DNA from: Flagellimonas taeanensis
GTDB taxonomy: Bacteria > Bacteroidota > Bacteroidia > Flavobacteriales > Flavobacteriaceae
DNA length: 64,000 nucleotides
Direction: 5' to 3'
Assembly (NCBI RefSeq): GCF_003584105.1
Contig: NZ_QXFO01000017.1
Location: forward strand, 62,001-126,000
Position numbers and translations under genes: made by a program. This document shows positions 36,574-46,205 of the stretch, in pieces (position 1 is the first letter of the stretch; each line of letters opens with the position of its first letter). Below the pieces are notes generated by a model. It was not told the origin of the DNA. It did not search any database and saw only the letters and a list, made by a program, of their open reading frames with translations.

Positions 36574-37512
36574 CTAATCTTTTTTGGATGCCATATAATC
36601 ATTAAGTTCCTTTCTGGTCATGGGCAGTTTGCTATCTGGATACTCCTTTAGCCAATTTTCAAAATCTGCATTGATCTCTTTTGTCCACCTGGTATCAATC
36701 TGTCCTGCTGTGTATTTTTTTTCCCGTAACCTTTGAAATCCAAAAAGATCACGCAGGCCCACTATTTCAGAGGAAAGCACCAATTCCGAAGCCAAATGGG
36801 AAGGAATAAAAACGGTTCCATGTTGGTTCGCCAAAACCACGTCGCCAGGTAAAACGATTGCCCTTCCGACACGGATGGGCATGTTGATACTGGTCAACAT
36901 TTCTTCCTGTAAATAGGAAGGATCGGCGCCCTTGTACCATCCATTGAATCCTTCGATATCCAAGAGACCTGCAACATCCCTTACGCCTCCGTCAAAAATC
37001 ACCCCGTTTTTGGAATTGGCATAGATGGCGTTTCCTAAATTGGAGCCGATCAGGGTACCATCGATAATTCTTCCGTAGCCATCTGCCACATAAACGTCCC
37101 CGTGCACCAATTGCTGGATCGGCCATGAGTTGCTGCCACCGATCGTATCACGGTTTTCTTTGGCCCCCTTTAATTTTACCAATTGTTGATAGTCCGGTCT
37201 AAGCGGCATATATTGTGCCGTCACGACCCTACCTGTCATGGCGCTTTCTGGGTGGATTATTTCCCATTCACCTTCATATTGGTTGTTATATCCCTTTCGC
37301 CTTAAAAAGCCCCAAGCCTCTTCTATTTGAATATTTTTCATTCTTTGCAATAAAGCATCGGAGACTTTTGGCCTTCCGTCCGCAAAACGCTCACCGGTCC
37401 AGTTGGAGGTCAGTTCCTTAATGTATTCTGGTGAGGCCGTTACTCCTTGTGATCTGACATGAAAAAAACCAAGAAAACAACTTAGCACCAATACTATCCT
37501 TAAACTTTTCAT
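36574..37512 (-). CDS. Exported RraA-family protein 2
   Basis: A 312-residue RraA/HMG-aldolase-like protein with a Sec signal peptide (MKSLRIVLVLSCFLGFFHVR). The active-site motif is VIFDGGVRDVAGL, with IVLPGDVVLANQHGTVFIPS downstream. It is clearly paralogous to the protein at 32666-33631: both share FADGRPKVSDALL or a near copy, the QIDTRW segment and a helical C-terminal extension. It is the first gene after a hairpin that ends the susCD operon. Two such exported paralogues in one cluster suggest two related aldol substrates. Confidence 0.8.
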   Translation of the reverse strand: MKSLRIVLVLSCFLGFFHVRSQGVTASPEYIKELTSNWTGERFADGRPKVSDALLQRMKNIQIEEAWGFLRRKGYNNQYEGEWEIIHPESAMTGRVVTAQYMPLRPDYQQLVKLKGAKENRDTIGGSNSWPIQQLVHGDVYVADGYGRIIDGTLIGSNLGNAIYANSKNGVIFDGGVRDVAGLLDIEGFNGWYKGADPSYLQEEMLTSINMPIRVGRAIVLPGDVVLANQHGTVFIPSHLASELVLSSEIVGLRDLFGFQRLREKKYTAGQIDTRWTKEINADFENWLKEYPDSKLPMTRKELNDYMASKKD

Positions 37513-37580
37513 TTTTGTACTTTTTAATTTTCCCTTATAAAATGGGATGATCCATACTAATTTTCCAACGTATTAAGTGA

Positions 37581-37618
37581 GATAGGAAACCCCCGCTGAA
37601 AACGGGAGTCTTCCTATC
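37581..37618 (-). terminator. Hairpin between the susC-susD-dehydratase unit and the second unit
   Basis: GATAGGAA pairs with TTCCTATC and CCCG with CGGG around a CTGAAAA loop. No long T-run follows on either strand. On the minus strand it is preceded by two copies of TTTGAGTTAGTTT-like sequence, a motif also present before the hairpin at 12721-12755. Confidence 0.5.
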
Positions 37619-37717
37619 AAACCCAAACTAACTCAAACTAACTCAAAATCTTACTCCCAAATACAGTGGTGAACCTAATGGGACACCGCCTTTATTCAGA
37701 AGAATGTTGCCACGTTA

Positions 37718-39217
37718 TCAACTATAGGTCCTGTCATGGGAACGAAGCTCGTTCCATTCTTCAGTGGATTTAAAGAATGTTTTGTCCGAAGGATGCAAAT
37801 GTTCCTTCACCACTTCTTCATCCAACTCTATCCCCAAACCTGGTGCGGTAAGCGGAACGGTGGCAAAACCTTTGTCGATCATCTTAAAACCACCGACCGT
37901 TTTTACCAAGCTTTCCCACCATGGTACATCCACCGAGTGGTGCTCCAGGGCCAAAAAGTTTTGCGTCGCGGCCGCACAATGCACATTGGCCATGAAAGAA
38001 ACAGGTGTGCCAGCTTGGTGCATGGCCATGGCAATACCATATTCCTCGGCATAGTCGCCGATTCTTTTTGTTTCCAAAAGGCCGCCTGATGATGCCAGGT
38101 CTGGGTGTATAATATCTACCGCCCTGTCGTGAATAAGTGGCTTGAAATCCTTTAATAGGTAAATATCCTCCCCTGTGGTGGTGGGCGTCTCAATGGCATC
38201 GGTGATAGTCCTCCATTGCTCATTGTACTGCCATGGCACCATATCCTCGAACCAAGCCAACCTATATTTGTCAAGGGCTTTTGCCAAACGTATCCCGTTA
38301 TTGAGATCAAAATGTCCATAATGATCGGTTGAAATCGGAATTTCATAACCTACCATGTTCCGTACATCCTCCACTACCTGCTGCAGTTCCTCAAGTCCTT
38401 TTTCGGTAATCTGTATCTGGGTAAAAGGGTGCATGGTATTTGCGTAGGACATCGGATTGCTCCGATCGCCCCATTGGGCCAAAACTCCTTTATCGTTTTC
38501 CCAGAACTTTCTATTGACCACAGTATTGGGCTTGCCCCTTAGTTCCCCAATGGAAACATCCATTTTCAGCCAAGTGTATCCCTGTTCATTTATCCTGAAA
38601 TCTATCAATCGTTTTTGCTCTTCAGGAGAGGATGCTTCGGGGGTATCTGCATAGAGCCTTACTTTGTCCCTGTACCTTCCCCCGAGCAATTGCCAAGCGG
38701 GCACATTGTATGCCTTACCGCAAATATCCCAGAGTGCCATTTCAACGGCGCAGACCCCTCCAGCTTGTCTGGCAGGCCCTCCGAATTGTTTTATGCTCTT
38801 GAATATCTTTTCGACATTGCAAGGGTTTTTGCCCAAGATCCTGCTTTTAAGAAAAAGTGCATAGCGTACGTCCGCTGCGTCCCTCACCTCGCCAAGACCA
38901 TAAATGCCTTGATTGGTCTCTATCTTGATTATGGCCGTTCCGCCCATCACATTTGTAAGGGCATACCTCATATCGGTGATCTTGAGTTCTGAAGGTGCGG
39001 ACATCCGGCTGACCTTAGACGTGGTCTGTGCTATGGTATCTTCTATGCCCAAACCCATCATCCCGGTCATTGCAATACCGCCCAAGGCCGTCTTTTTCAG
39101 AAAGTTTCTTCTGTCGTCGGCTGTTCTCGGGTTTTCCATTTCTGCCTGCCTGGCCAACCCAAGGTCTTTTTCTTCTTGCTTGTTCTTAGCTATGATTTGT
39201 TTCAATACTGATTTCAT
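37718..39217 (-). CDS. Tat-exported enolase-superfamily sugar-acid dehydratase
   Basis: A 499-residue MR/MLE protein with a long N-terminus ending in a twin-arginine signal (DDRRNFLKKTALGGIAMTGM). Catalytic-type residues: Lys in WLKMDV, Asp in ISTDHYGHFD, Glu in WFEDMVP, Glu in GEDIYLL, Asp in HPDLASSGG and His in MAMHQAGTPV. An insertion of about 60 residues after the Lys strand sets it apart from the protein at 33628. Likely an aldonate dehydratase acting on a different epimer. It follows susD by about 31 bp, so its substrate probably derives from what SusCD imports. An ATG at 39217 is taken, though a later Met nearer the Tat motif cannot be excluded. Confidence 0.83.
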   Translation of the reverse strand: MKSVLKQIIAKNKQEEKDLGLARQAEMENPRTADDRRNFLKKTALGGIAMTGMMGLGIEDTIAQTTSKVSRMSAPSELKITDMRYALTNVMGGTAIIKIETNQGIYGLGEVRDAADVRYALFLKSRILGKNPCNVEKIFKSIKQFGGPARQAGGVCAVEMALWDICGKAYNVPAWQLLGGRYRDKVRLYADTPEASSPEEQKRLIDFRINEQGYTWLKMDVSIGELRGKPNTVVNRKFWENDKGVLAQWGDRSNPMSYANTMHPFTQIQITEKGLEELQQVVEDVRNMVGYEIPISTDHYGHFDLNNGIRLAKALDKYRLAWFEDMVPWQYNEQWRTITDAIETPTTTGEDIYLLKDFKPLIHDRAVDIIHPDLASSGGLLETKRIGDYAEEYGIAMAMHQAGTPVSFMANVHCAAATQNFLALEHHSVDVPWWESLVKTVGGFKMIDKGFATVPLTAPGLGIELDEEVVKEHLHPSDKTFFKSTEEWNELRSHDRTYS

Positions 39218-39248
39218 ACTTATTTTTTGTAATGATCTTGGTTATCAA

Positions 39249-40787
39249 TTAATCTACATCCCACCAAACCTTTGTATCCAAGTTGTCGGGTCCCATTCTG
39301 GAAACCGCCTCTTGAAGGTTTTCCTGATTTACTGCTATTTCATCAGGGGGGTAGGTCAACCTATTTATGAAATCACCTGTGATGTCTTGGGCCGGATAGG
39401 GATTGGGCGCCAAATCTGGATAGCCAGACCTTCTAAAATTGGCAAACAGCTCCGGGCCGTTCAAAAAGGAAGCCACCCAATATTGTGTGTTGATTTCCTC
39501 AACAGCATTGGCCATGTCCAATGGATTGGCCGCTATATAAGCATCAATATCCGTCCCCGCAATGGCCACACTTTCCCCGTAGGCAGCTACCTGCTCCATA
39601 TGTCCGCGTATTCCATTCTCATAATATTCGGCCGCATCGCCCGATACCCAACCATTGACCGCTGCCTCTGCCAACAACAATTGGGTCTGTGCATAGGTGC
39701 AGAGAAACATGGGTGACGATTGGGCCCCATATGTAAACCTATCCAACTGGGTAAAGTCATAGAAACTGGCCAGTCCCTCATTGGCCACTACCGTGCCGAT
39801 GGTACTGTTGTCATACCCCATAGGCATCCCTATCTGATCGTCAGGGTCCTTCGATGAGATGCCTACTACTTGGTCCGGCCCTGATGCAGCACCCACATAT
39901 CTGATTGCCAATGAGGCCAACCTCGGGTCATTGTTTCCATACAGGTAGTCCACAAATACATCCGTCAAATAAAAGTTATTGGCTTCTGTCCCATTAAAGG
40001 TAGGGCTGTAGGGATTGGTAAAATTGGTGTCATGGCGAACCACAAAATTATCGTCATTTGACTCCATTACACCTCCATCAAAGCCACTCTGAACGGTCTG
40101 TTGTGCCAAGGTAGCATCTACATTGGAAAGTCGCATACCTATCCTGACCAAGAGGGAGTTGGCCAGTTTTCTCCACTGGTCCAAATCTCCTGCGTACATG
40201 GCCTCCCCGTTTTCAGCTGGGGCAGCAGCACTCAGGGCATCCCTGGCTTCTGTCAATTCTGTGATCAAATCCGGGTAGATCTGTTCTTGGGGATCATAGT
40301 TTGGCAACACCACCTGCTCCGATAAGCCCTTACCTGCCTCAAAATATGGGATTTCCCCATATTCATCAGTCAACACCATAAAAGCATAGGCTTCCAGGAT
40401 ACGGGCCATCTGCAATAAATTAGTGCGGTCCGATTCTTCAGTGTTTAGCTGAAAAATAACGTCACTGGTATGTTTTATAACGTTTTCATAATATGCATCC
40501 CACTGATTGCCGGTATTGTTCCGGTTATCCTGATTATAGTTGGCCCCGGCCACAAATCCCGAGTTCGGGGTGACTATCTGCTGTACAATGGCTTCATCAT
40601 AGTAGATATTGGTGCCACTTGGAAAGGAGAGCCCAACTATTGCATTGTTCAACAGGAACACTGGGTCTATACTTTCGCTTGTGGGGTCTACCGTATTGGT
40701 ATTGAGTTCATCAAAATTCTTTTCGCACCCCAATAGACCACCTATCAGGATTACAAAAATTATGATTCTATTCCCTATATTTTTCAT
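39249..40787 (-). CDS. SusD/RagB-type nutrient-binding lipoprotein
   Basis: A 512-residue protein with a lipobox signal (IIIFVILIGGLLGCEKN). It belongs to the SusD-like branch often annotated as SusD/RagB family nutrient-binding outer-membrane lipoprotein: ILEAYAFMVLTDEYGEIPYF, WRKLANSLLVRIGMRLSNVD, TYAQTQLLLAEAAVNGW and the C-terminal RRSGYPDL and RLTYPPDEIAVN. It partners the SusC protein encoded 11 bp upstream. It is not close to the SusD of the alginate locus, so a different ligand is expected. Confidence 0.92.
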   Translation of the reverse strand: MKNIGNRIIIFVILIGGLLGCEKNFDELNTNTVDPTSESIDPVFLLNNAIVGLSFPSGTNIYYDEAIVQQIVTPNSGFVAGANYNQDNRNNTGNQWDAYYENVIKHTSDVIFQLNTEESDRTNLLQMARILEAYAFMVLTDEYGEIPYFEAGKGLSEQVVLPNYDPQEQIYPDLITELTEARDALSAAAPAENGEAMYAGDLDQWRKLANSLLVRIGMRLSNVDATLAQQTVQSGFDGGVMESNDDNFVVRHDTNFTNPYSPTFNGTEANNFYLTDVFVDYLYGNNDPRLASLAIRYVGAASGPDQVVGISSKDPDDQIGMPMGYDNSTIGTVVANEGLASFYDFTQLDRFTYGAQSSPMFLCTYAQTQLLLAEAAVNGWVSGDAAEYYENGIRGHMEQVAAYGESVAIAGTDIDAYIAANPLDMANAVEEINTQYWVASFLNGPELFANFRRSGYPDLAPNPYPAQDITGDFINRLTYPPDEIAVNQENLQEAVSRMGPDNLDTKVWWDVD

Positions 40788-40797
40788 GATGTCTTAT

Positions 40798-43700
40798 TTA
40801 GAATTTGATGTTTAGGTTACACCCGATACTTCTTGTCGTCGGTACACCTGTGGATTCCAATCCTGAAACGTTGTCCGAGCTATAGGCAAAGGAGTCGGGA
40901 TCAATATTGGGAACCCATTTTTTGAGTATCGCCACATTGTTTGCAATCAGGCTCAGGGTAACCCCTTGTACAAAGGAGTTCTCTGGAATGAACTTTTGGA
41001 AATCATAGCCCAAGGTAATCTGCCTCAATTTCCAGAACCCAGAATTGTACACAATGGGCTCTATCAATTGCTGTGAGCGCACCACTTCCCAGTAGGTCTG
41101 GGGTTCCGTTGCAACAGTATTGGGTTCTCCTGCCTGGTTCACCCCTTCCCCAATAACTCCGGTATCCCTGCCAGGAAGGGTCATTTTATGGAGCCCGTGT
41201 CTAACGGCATTGAAGTTGGTACCGGAAATCATCTTACCTCCCAATTTGAAGTCAATCAAAAAGGATAAGTTGAAATCCTTGTAACGCACAGTGTTCGTGA
41301 TACCTCCAACCCATTTGGGCAGTGCACTTCCAAAGAATTTGATCTCATCTGACCTCAAAGGCCTTCCGTCATTTGCAAATATTTGTCTTCCTTGGTCGTC
41401 GAACTTGTACCCGAAACCGGCCAATTGACCAATTTCCTCACCTACCACTTGGTAGAGGTAACCGTTGAATACGTGGTTACCCACCAATATACTCTCTCCT
41501 TCCTCATCGCTAAGGAGGCTGATCACTTTGGTTTTATTGTAGGACGCATTGAAACTGAAATCCCATCGTAGATCATCATTGCGAATCGGTGTCAGGTTCA
41601 ACAGCATTTCAATACCGTCGCTCCTACTTTCACCACTGTTGATCAACTGGCTTATAAATCCTGAAGAATTGGAAATCTGGGCTGGAATGATCTGATCTAT
41701 CGTGGTCTTTCGATATACGGCCACATCCAATCCTACCCGGTTATCGAACATTCTCAAGTCCACACCTATTTCTGTTTCCTTGACACGCATGGGGCGAAGA
41801 TCAGGATTGGGAAGTATGGACGTATTGGCCCCGGCGACTGGATTGGGAGCCCCATCCGGTCCTGGGAAAAAGTTGGCATTGATGTCGTAGAACAGCGCAT
41901 CGGAATAAGGATTCACGTCCGTATCGCTACCCACTTCGGCATAAGCGGCCCTTAGTTTGCCCAGGGTAAGCCATTCTGCGCTATCCCCGATCCAATTGGA
42001 GAACAGAACACTACCGGAAACTGACGGATACAGGATACTCCTATTCTCTTTGGCAAGTGTGGAGAACCAATCGTTACGGGCCGTTCCGCTTAAGAAATAG
42101 GTATCCTTATAGGATAGGTCAACAGCTCCGTACAAGGAGTTTATGCCTCTTTCGGACATGGAAAAGGTGGGATTCTTCACCCTACCGTTTTGTACGGTGT
42201 ACAAATCCCTGATCACAAAATCGGTAACATCCACCTGGTTAAGCTCTTGCCTTCTTCTCAGTTGGTTGCCCCCGATATTGAATCCCAGTCCTAGGTCTTC
42301 TGAAAGATCAAAATCGCCGGAGAACAAAAAGTCTACATTGGTTTCTCTATATCTTCTTGCGGTTTGGGTGTAGGTACCATTGAAAAATGGTTCGGGAGCA
42401 GCTTGGCGGGAAGCTTGTCCTGTGGGAAATCCGTTAAATTCCTGGGAACGGGACCAATAATCCTGCCCTACCCTGATCTGTCCGGTGAGCCACGAAAGAA
42501 TTTTATATCGTGCCGCGACGTTACCGAAAATTCTATCCCTTCGTATTTCGTTAAATTGTTCGGAAAGTGTGAAGTAAGGGTTTGTGCGATTTCTAAATCT
42601 GCTATATACAAACTCATTTCCATTGGCATCAAACTTTTTCTCTTCCAAGAGATCCAATGGCATGGAGTTGGCCATATTGAAAAGGGCCACTGGAATTGTG
42701 TTGTCCTGTTGACCTACATTGGGAGGGTTCACATTTTTCTCATAGGAATAGTTGATATGGGTCTCAATGCTGAGCTTGTCCGACAAGTCATAGTTTGCAC
42801 CAAGGTTCACGGTCTTCCTGTTGAATTCGTTGTTCGGGGTTATGCCCTTACTGCCCAAATTGGAAAGGGAGAGATTGAAACCTCCCTTTTCCGATCCACT
42901 TGAGATGGATATGGAATTGGTAATATCGGTTCCGTTCCTGTAGAATTTCTTTATCCTATCATATACGGGAACATAGGGAACTTCCACACCGTCAAAAAGA
43001 ACCTGTGTCATTCCAGGCTGAAAACGCTCCCCGAAGGACCATTGTCCCGAGGTGGGATTGGCAGATGTTGGCCTTACCCCGAATTCACCTTGTCCGTATT
43101 CATACTGATAATCTGTAAAATCCAAAGGTGTATGGTCCATTACGTTAAGGTTGTAGGTGATGCCTATTCCTTGTTGGCGGCCACGGGATTTCGTGGTGAT
43201 CATGATCACGCCATCCTTTGCCCTGGACCCATAAAGTGCGGCCCCGGTGGCACCCTTAAGAATGGTCATACTTTCTATATCGTCCGGGTTGATACTGGAA
43301 AAACCATCGCCTCCATCGGAAAAGACACCATCGCTATTGGTACCTACTTCTGTACTTGTACTGCCGGGACTGGTTCCAAAACTTGTATTATCAATGGGAA
43401 CACCGTTTACCACTATCAAAGGGTTGTTGGTTCCAGAAATGGAGGATTGCCCGCGTATCCTGACCTTTGATGATCCACCCGGACCTGTGCTCAGTGATGA
43501 AATGTTGACACCGGCCACCTTACCTTGAAGTGTGTTCATAAAGTTGGAGGACCTGTTCACGTTGACCTCTTCGGCATCTACCTGAGCTATGGAGTATCCC
43601 AACTTCTTGGTCTCTTGCTTAATACCCAAGGCAGTAACAACCACTTCATTCAAGTTCTGGGTATCTTCCTGCAATACGATATTGAGGGTTGTGGCCTCAC

Positions 43701-44304
43701 CAACGGGAATTTCCTTTCTTGTAAACCCGATGGAACTGACCAACAAAATGGCATTGGAGTTCTGGACCGTTATCTGGTAAACTCCGTCAAAGTTGGCGGC
43801 AACACCATTGGTTGTGCCTTTTTCAATTACGGAAGCCCCTGGTATCGGCACGCCATTGGAATCTGTGATCTTTCCTGAAATTGTAGCCTGGGGGTTGTCA
43901 TCAGGGAAAGGGGGAAGACCCGCTTCCAGAGTTGCGCTATCGATTGCGTTCTTGGTCTTTAAAATAATTTGTTGTTTGTTGAAAAGATAAGTGATGTTGG
44001 TTCCCTGGAAAAGTTGGTCCAGTATTTCAGTGATCAATTTTTTGTCCACATTGATGGAGACCTTTCTGTGGGCATTTACCTTTTTGTTGTCATAAAAGAA
44101 CTTGAATTCTGAAACAGATTCAATCTGTTCGAACACTTGCGAAATCTCTACATTTTCCATTTCCAAACTGAGTTTGGTCTTTTGGGAGTAGGAATTTGCG
44201 TATGTCGAAAAAAAGGAAACCGTCAAAAAAAGTGCAGTTAGTTTCACTGTCAGCGACAAGTTGTTTGTTAGACAAGGCAGAGTGCTCTTGATGTAATTTT
44301 TCAT
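40798..44304 (-). CDS. SusC/RagA-type TonB-dependent transducer with STN domain
   Basis: A 1168-residue receptor. After the signal sequence it has a secretin/TonB N-terminal (STN) domain (about 45-120, LSLEMENVEISQVFEQIESV), a carboxypeptidase-regulatory-like domain (about 138-220), the plug (LNEVVVTALGIKQETKKLGY, with LKGATGAALYGSRAKDGVIM) and the barrel. The STN domain marks it as a signalling receptor that contacts a FecR anti-sigma factor in the periplasm, and fecR and an ECF sigma gene lie immediately upstream. Ligand binding should therefore switch on its own operon. A plus-strand terminator lies in its leader. Confidence 0.95.
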   Translation of the reverse strand: MKNYIKSTLPCLTNNLSLTVKLTALFLTVSFFSTYANSYSQKTKLSLEMENVEISQVFEQIESVSEFKFFYDNKKVNAHRKVSINVDKKLITEILDQLFQGTNITYLFNKQQIILKTKNAIDSATLEAGLPPFPDDNPQATISGKITDSNGVPIPGASVIEKGTTNGVAANFDGVYQITVQNSNAILLVSSIGFTRKEIPVGEATTLNIVLQEDTQNLNEVVVTALGIKQETKKLGYSIAQVDAEEVNVNRSSNFMNTLQGKVAGVNISSLSTGPGGSSKVRIRGQSSISGTNNPLIVVNGVPIDNTSFGTSPGSTSTEVGTNSDGVFSDGGDGFSSINPDDIESMTILKGATGAALYGSRAKDGVIMITTKSRGRQQGIGITYNLNVMDHTPLDFTDYQYEYGQGEFGVRPTSANPTSGQWSFGERFQPGMTQVLFDGVEVPYVPVYDRIKKFYRNGTDITNSISISSGSEKGGFNLSLSNLGSKGITPNNEFNRKTVNLGANYDLSDKLSIETHINYSYEKNVNPPNVGQQDNTIPVALFNMANSMPLDLLEEKKFDANGNEFVYSRFRNRTNPYFTLSEQFNEIRRDRIFGNVAARYKILSWLTGQIRVGQDYWSRSQEFNGFPTGQASRQAAPEPFFNGTYTQTARRYRETNVDFLFSGDFDLSEDLGLGFNIGGNQLRRRQELNQVDVTDFVIRDLYTVQNGRVKNPTFSMSERGINSLYGAVDLSYKDTYFLSGTARNDWFSTLAKENRSILYPSVSGSVLFSNWIGDSAEWLTLGKLRAAYAEVGSDTDVNPYSDALFYDINANFFPGPDGAPNPVAGANTSILPNPDLRPMRVKETEIGVDLRMFDNRVGLDVAVYRKTTIDQIIPAQISNSSGFISQLINSGESRSDGIEMLLNLTPIRNDDLRWDFSFNASYNKTKVISLLSDEEGESILVGNHVFNGYLYQVVGEEIGQLAGFGYKFDDQGRQIFANDGRPLRSDEIKFFGSALPKWVGGITNTVRYKDFNLSFLIDFKLGGKMISGTNFNAVRHGLHKMTLPGRDTGVIGEGVNQAGEPNTVATEPQTYWEVVRSQQLIEPIVYNSGFWKLRQITLGYDFQKFIPENSFVQGVTLSLIANNVAILKKWVPNIDPDSFAYSSDNVSGLESTGVPTTRSIGCNLNIKF

Positions 44305-44391
44305 ACCTTTGTAATGTTTTTAGTTAACTTAATTTTTTTGAGTTAATAATCTCAATCGGGAAGATGTTGCCGCATTTCCCGATTTTTTTTT
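44304..44391 (+). ncRNA. Candidate cis-antisense RNA opposite the second susC leader
   Basis: On the plus strand ATCGGGAA and TTCCCGAT (44355-44383) form a stem followed by nine T, an intrinsic terminator with no plus-strand gene before it. TACCTTTG (44304-44311, TAnnTTTG class) lies upstream, giving a predicted RNA of about 70-75 nt that covers the susC ribosome-binding region. A good TTTG box at the right distance is not visible. The transcript is inferred. Confidence 0.42.
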
Positions 44392-44431
44392 GTGCATTTA
44401 TTTCATAGGCGTGTAACTGGTTTTTGGTTAT

Positions 44432-45592
44432 TTATTCTAAAATGGTTATTTGATCGTTTTCTATCACATAATCAAAACTTGTTTCGGACACGAAAGTGTT
44501 GAGCACTTCTTCAATGGTTTCCACATCAAAAGTGGCCGTGAACACCCTGTCCTCCAATTCTTTGTTCTTGTTCTGTATGGTCACCCCATAGTGTCTTTCA
44601 AGCCTTTTTTCTATATCCTTGAACTTCATTCCCTTGAGAACGAGTTTTCCTTGCATCCAACTGGTATATAATTCGGTATCGACCTGTTTCACGCTTATTT
44701 TTTTATCGGTTCCCTCCCAAGAGCCCATATCTCCTGGGGTGAGCAATATAGAATCGTCTTTATCGTAATCCCTGCCCGATTCATAGAGGCTAACGGATCC
44801 TTCGACCAGTACCGTTTTCTGGTCTGTATCCTCGGGATAGGAAGTCACATTGAATTTGGTTCCCAGAACACGTATGTCCAATGAACGGGAAGTGACAATG
44901 AATGGACTGTTTTCATCTTTCTTAACATCAAAGAACGCTTCACCGATCAAGGTCACTTTTCTATGCTTTCCTTTGATGAATTTTACCGGATACTCCAAGG
45001 TGGAACCGGCATTAAGATTGACAGTAGTTCCGTCTGACAATACAATTTTGAACATTTTCCCATTGGGGATATGGAGCGTATTGTACACCTCAACTTCATC
45101 TTCATCAATATTGTTTTGGGAATAATCGACCACACCGTCAGCTTTGCTGCCCAGCACATCGCCATCTTTTGTTACGATCTCCATAGCGCCAGATTGGGAG
45201 AGGATTCGGGTTTCACCATTTCCCAATTCCAACCTAATGGCTGTTGGATCAGGTGCTATCTCCACCTGCTTTTCCATATAAAATGACCTATATAGAAGGG
45301 ATAGCCCTACAACACCAACAAAAATTGCTGCATAGCGCATAAACTTGGCGTAAGAAATTATTGGGCGTCTGTTCGATTTATTTGTGTGAAGTTCACGTTG
45401 GATTATTTCCCAAGCTTTTTGTGGATCAAGGTGGTCTATCTCCCGCAATTCCTTCGATTTGCCCTGTAAATTTGTGAGCCTTTGAAAGGTAGAAAGATTT
45501 TCATCATCTTCAGCCAACCACTTTTCAAATAGAATTTCTTCTTCTTCGTTTAAGTGCCCTTTTAATTTTTTAAGGATAATTTTTACGATCAA
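44432..45592 (-). CDS. FecR-family anti-sigma factor
   Basis: A 386-residue single-pass membrane protein. The cytoplasmic N-terminus (about 1-85, LNEEEEILFEKWLAEDDENL) holds the sigma-binding part, a transmembrane helix follows (about 88-107), and the periplasmic part contains the FecR domain (LHIPNGKMFKIVLSDGTTVN, then EAFFDVKKDENSPFIV and VLGTKFNVTSY) and a C-terminal DUF4974-like domain (LVLKGMKFKDIEKRLERHYG). It transmits the signal from the STN domain of the SusC transducer to the sigma factor encoded 115 bp upstream. Confidence 0.93.
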   Translation of the reverse strand: MIVKIILKKLKGHLNEEEEILFEKWLAEDDENLSTFQRLTNLQGKSKELREIDHLDPQKAWEIIQRELHTNKSNRRPIISYAKFMRYAAIFVGVVGLSLLYRSFYMEKQVEIAPDPTAIRLELGNGETRILSQSGAMEIVTKDGDVLGSKADGVVDYSQNNIDEDEVEVYNTLHIPNGKMFKIVLSDGTTVNLNAGSTLEYPVKFIKGKHRKVTLIGEAFFDVKKDENSPFIVTSRSLDIRVLGTKFNVTSYPEDTDQKTVLVEGSVSLYESGRDYDKDDSILLTPGDMGSWEGTDKKISVKQVDTELYTSWMQGKLVLKGMKFKDIEKRLERHYGVTIQNKNKELEDRVFTATFDVETIEEVLNTFVSETSFDYVIENDQITILE

Positions 45593-45707
45593 TTTGGTCT
45601 TTGTTTATAGCGACGATAACATACCATCTACTTATAAGACCAATAAAAACAAAAAGCGGGTAGTGAAAATCTTAAATTTTTGTATTTTTTTTTATCAATA
45701 TGACATC

Positions 45708-46205
45708 CTACAGCATCCATAAATGGATATTTCTCAAATTTAGGCGAAGTATTTTAAAAGACTTTTTCAAATGATACTTTACCGTGTTGACCGTTACACC
45801 CATGATTTCTGCCGCACTTTCATACTTGATCCCTTCTATGACGCAAAGTTCAAATACCTTTCTATTCTGTGCCGGCAAAGATTCCAGTTCCCTGAAAATC
45901 GTTTCGGAAATCTCTGACTGTATCAACTCGTTCTCATAGGAGGGTACGTGGGTAGTGGAATGGGGAATAGTGAAAGTTCTTTGCTTACTTTTGATTTTTT
46001 TTAAACTTTCATTTCTTACAGCTTTGCTGATGTAGGGTTTTAAACTGCCAATGGAGCCATGCTCCTCTTTCTGTAACAGTTTAATGAAAATGGCCTGCAC
46101 CACATCTTCTGCATCATCCAGATCATGTACATAACTAAAGGATAACAAACACCATTCTTGGTAATGTTCAAGAAACATCTTTTCCAAAATTTTAGTATTT
46201 ATCAT
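45708..46205 (-). CDS. ECF RNA polymerase sigma factor
   Basis: A 165-residue ECF sigma-70 factor. Region 2 covers about residues 10-75 (YVHDLDDAEDVVQAIFIKLL), and region 4 about 105-160 (LPAQNRKVFELCVIEGIKYE, then AAEIMGVTVNTVKYHLKKSF). Bacteroidetes ECF factors of this type activate PUL operons when their FecR partner is triggered. Target is presumably the adjacent SusC/SusD operon. Confidence 0.93.
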   Translation of the reverse strand: MINTKILEKMFLEHYQEWCLLSFSYVHDLDDAEDVVQAIFIKLLQKEEHGSIGSLKPYISKAVRNESLKKIKSKQRTFTIPHSTTHVPSYENELIQSEISETIFRELESLPAQNRKVFELCVIEGIKYESAAEIMGVTVNTVKYHLKKSFKILRLNLRNIHLWML

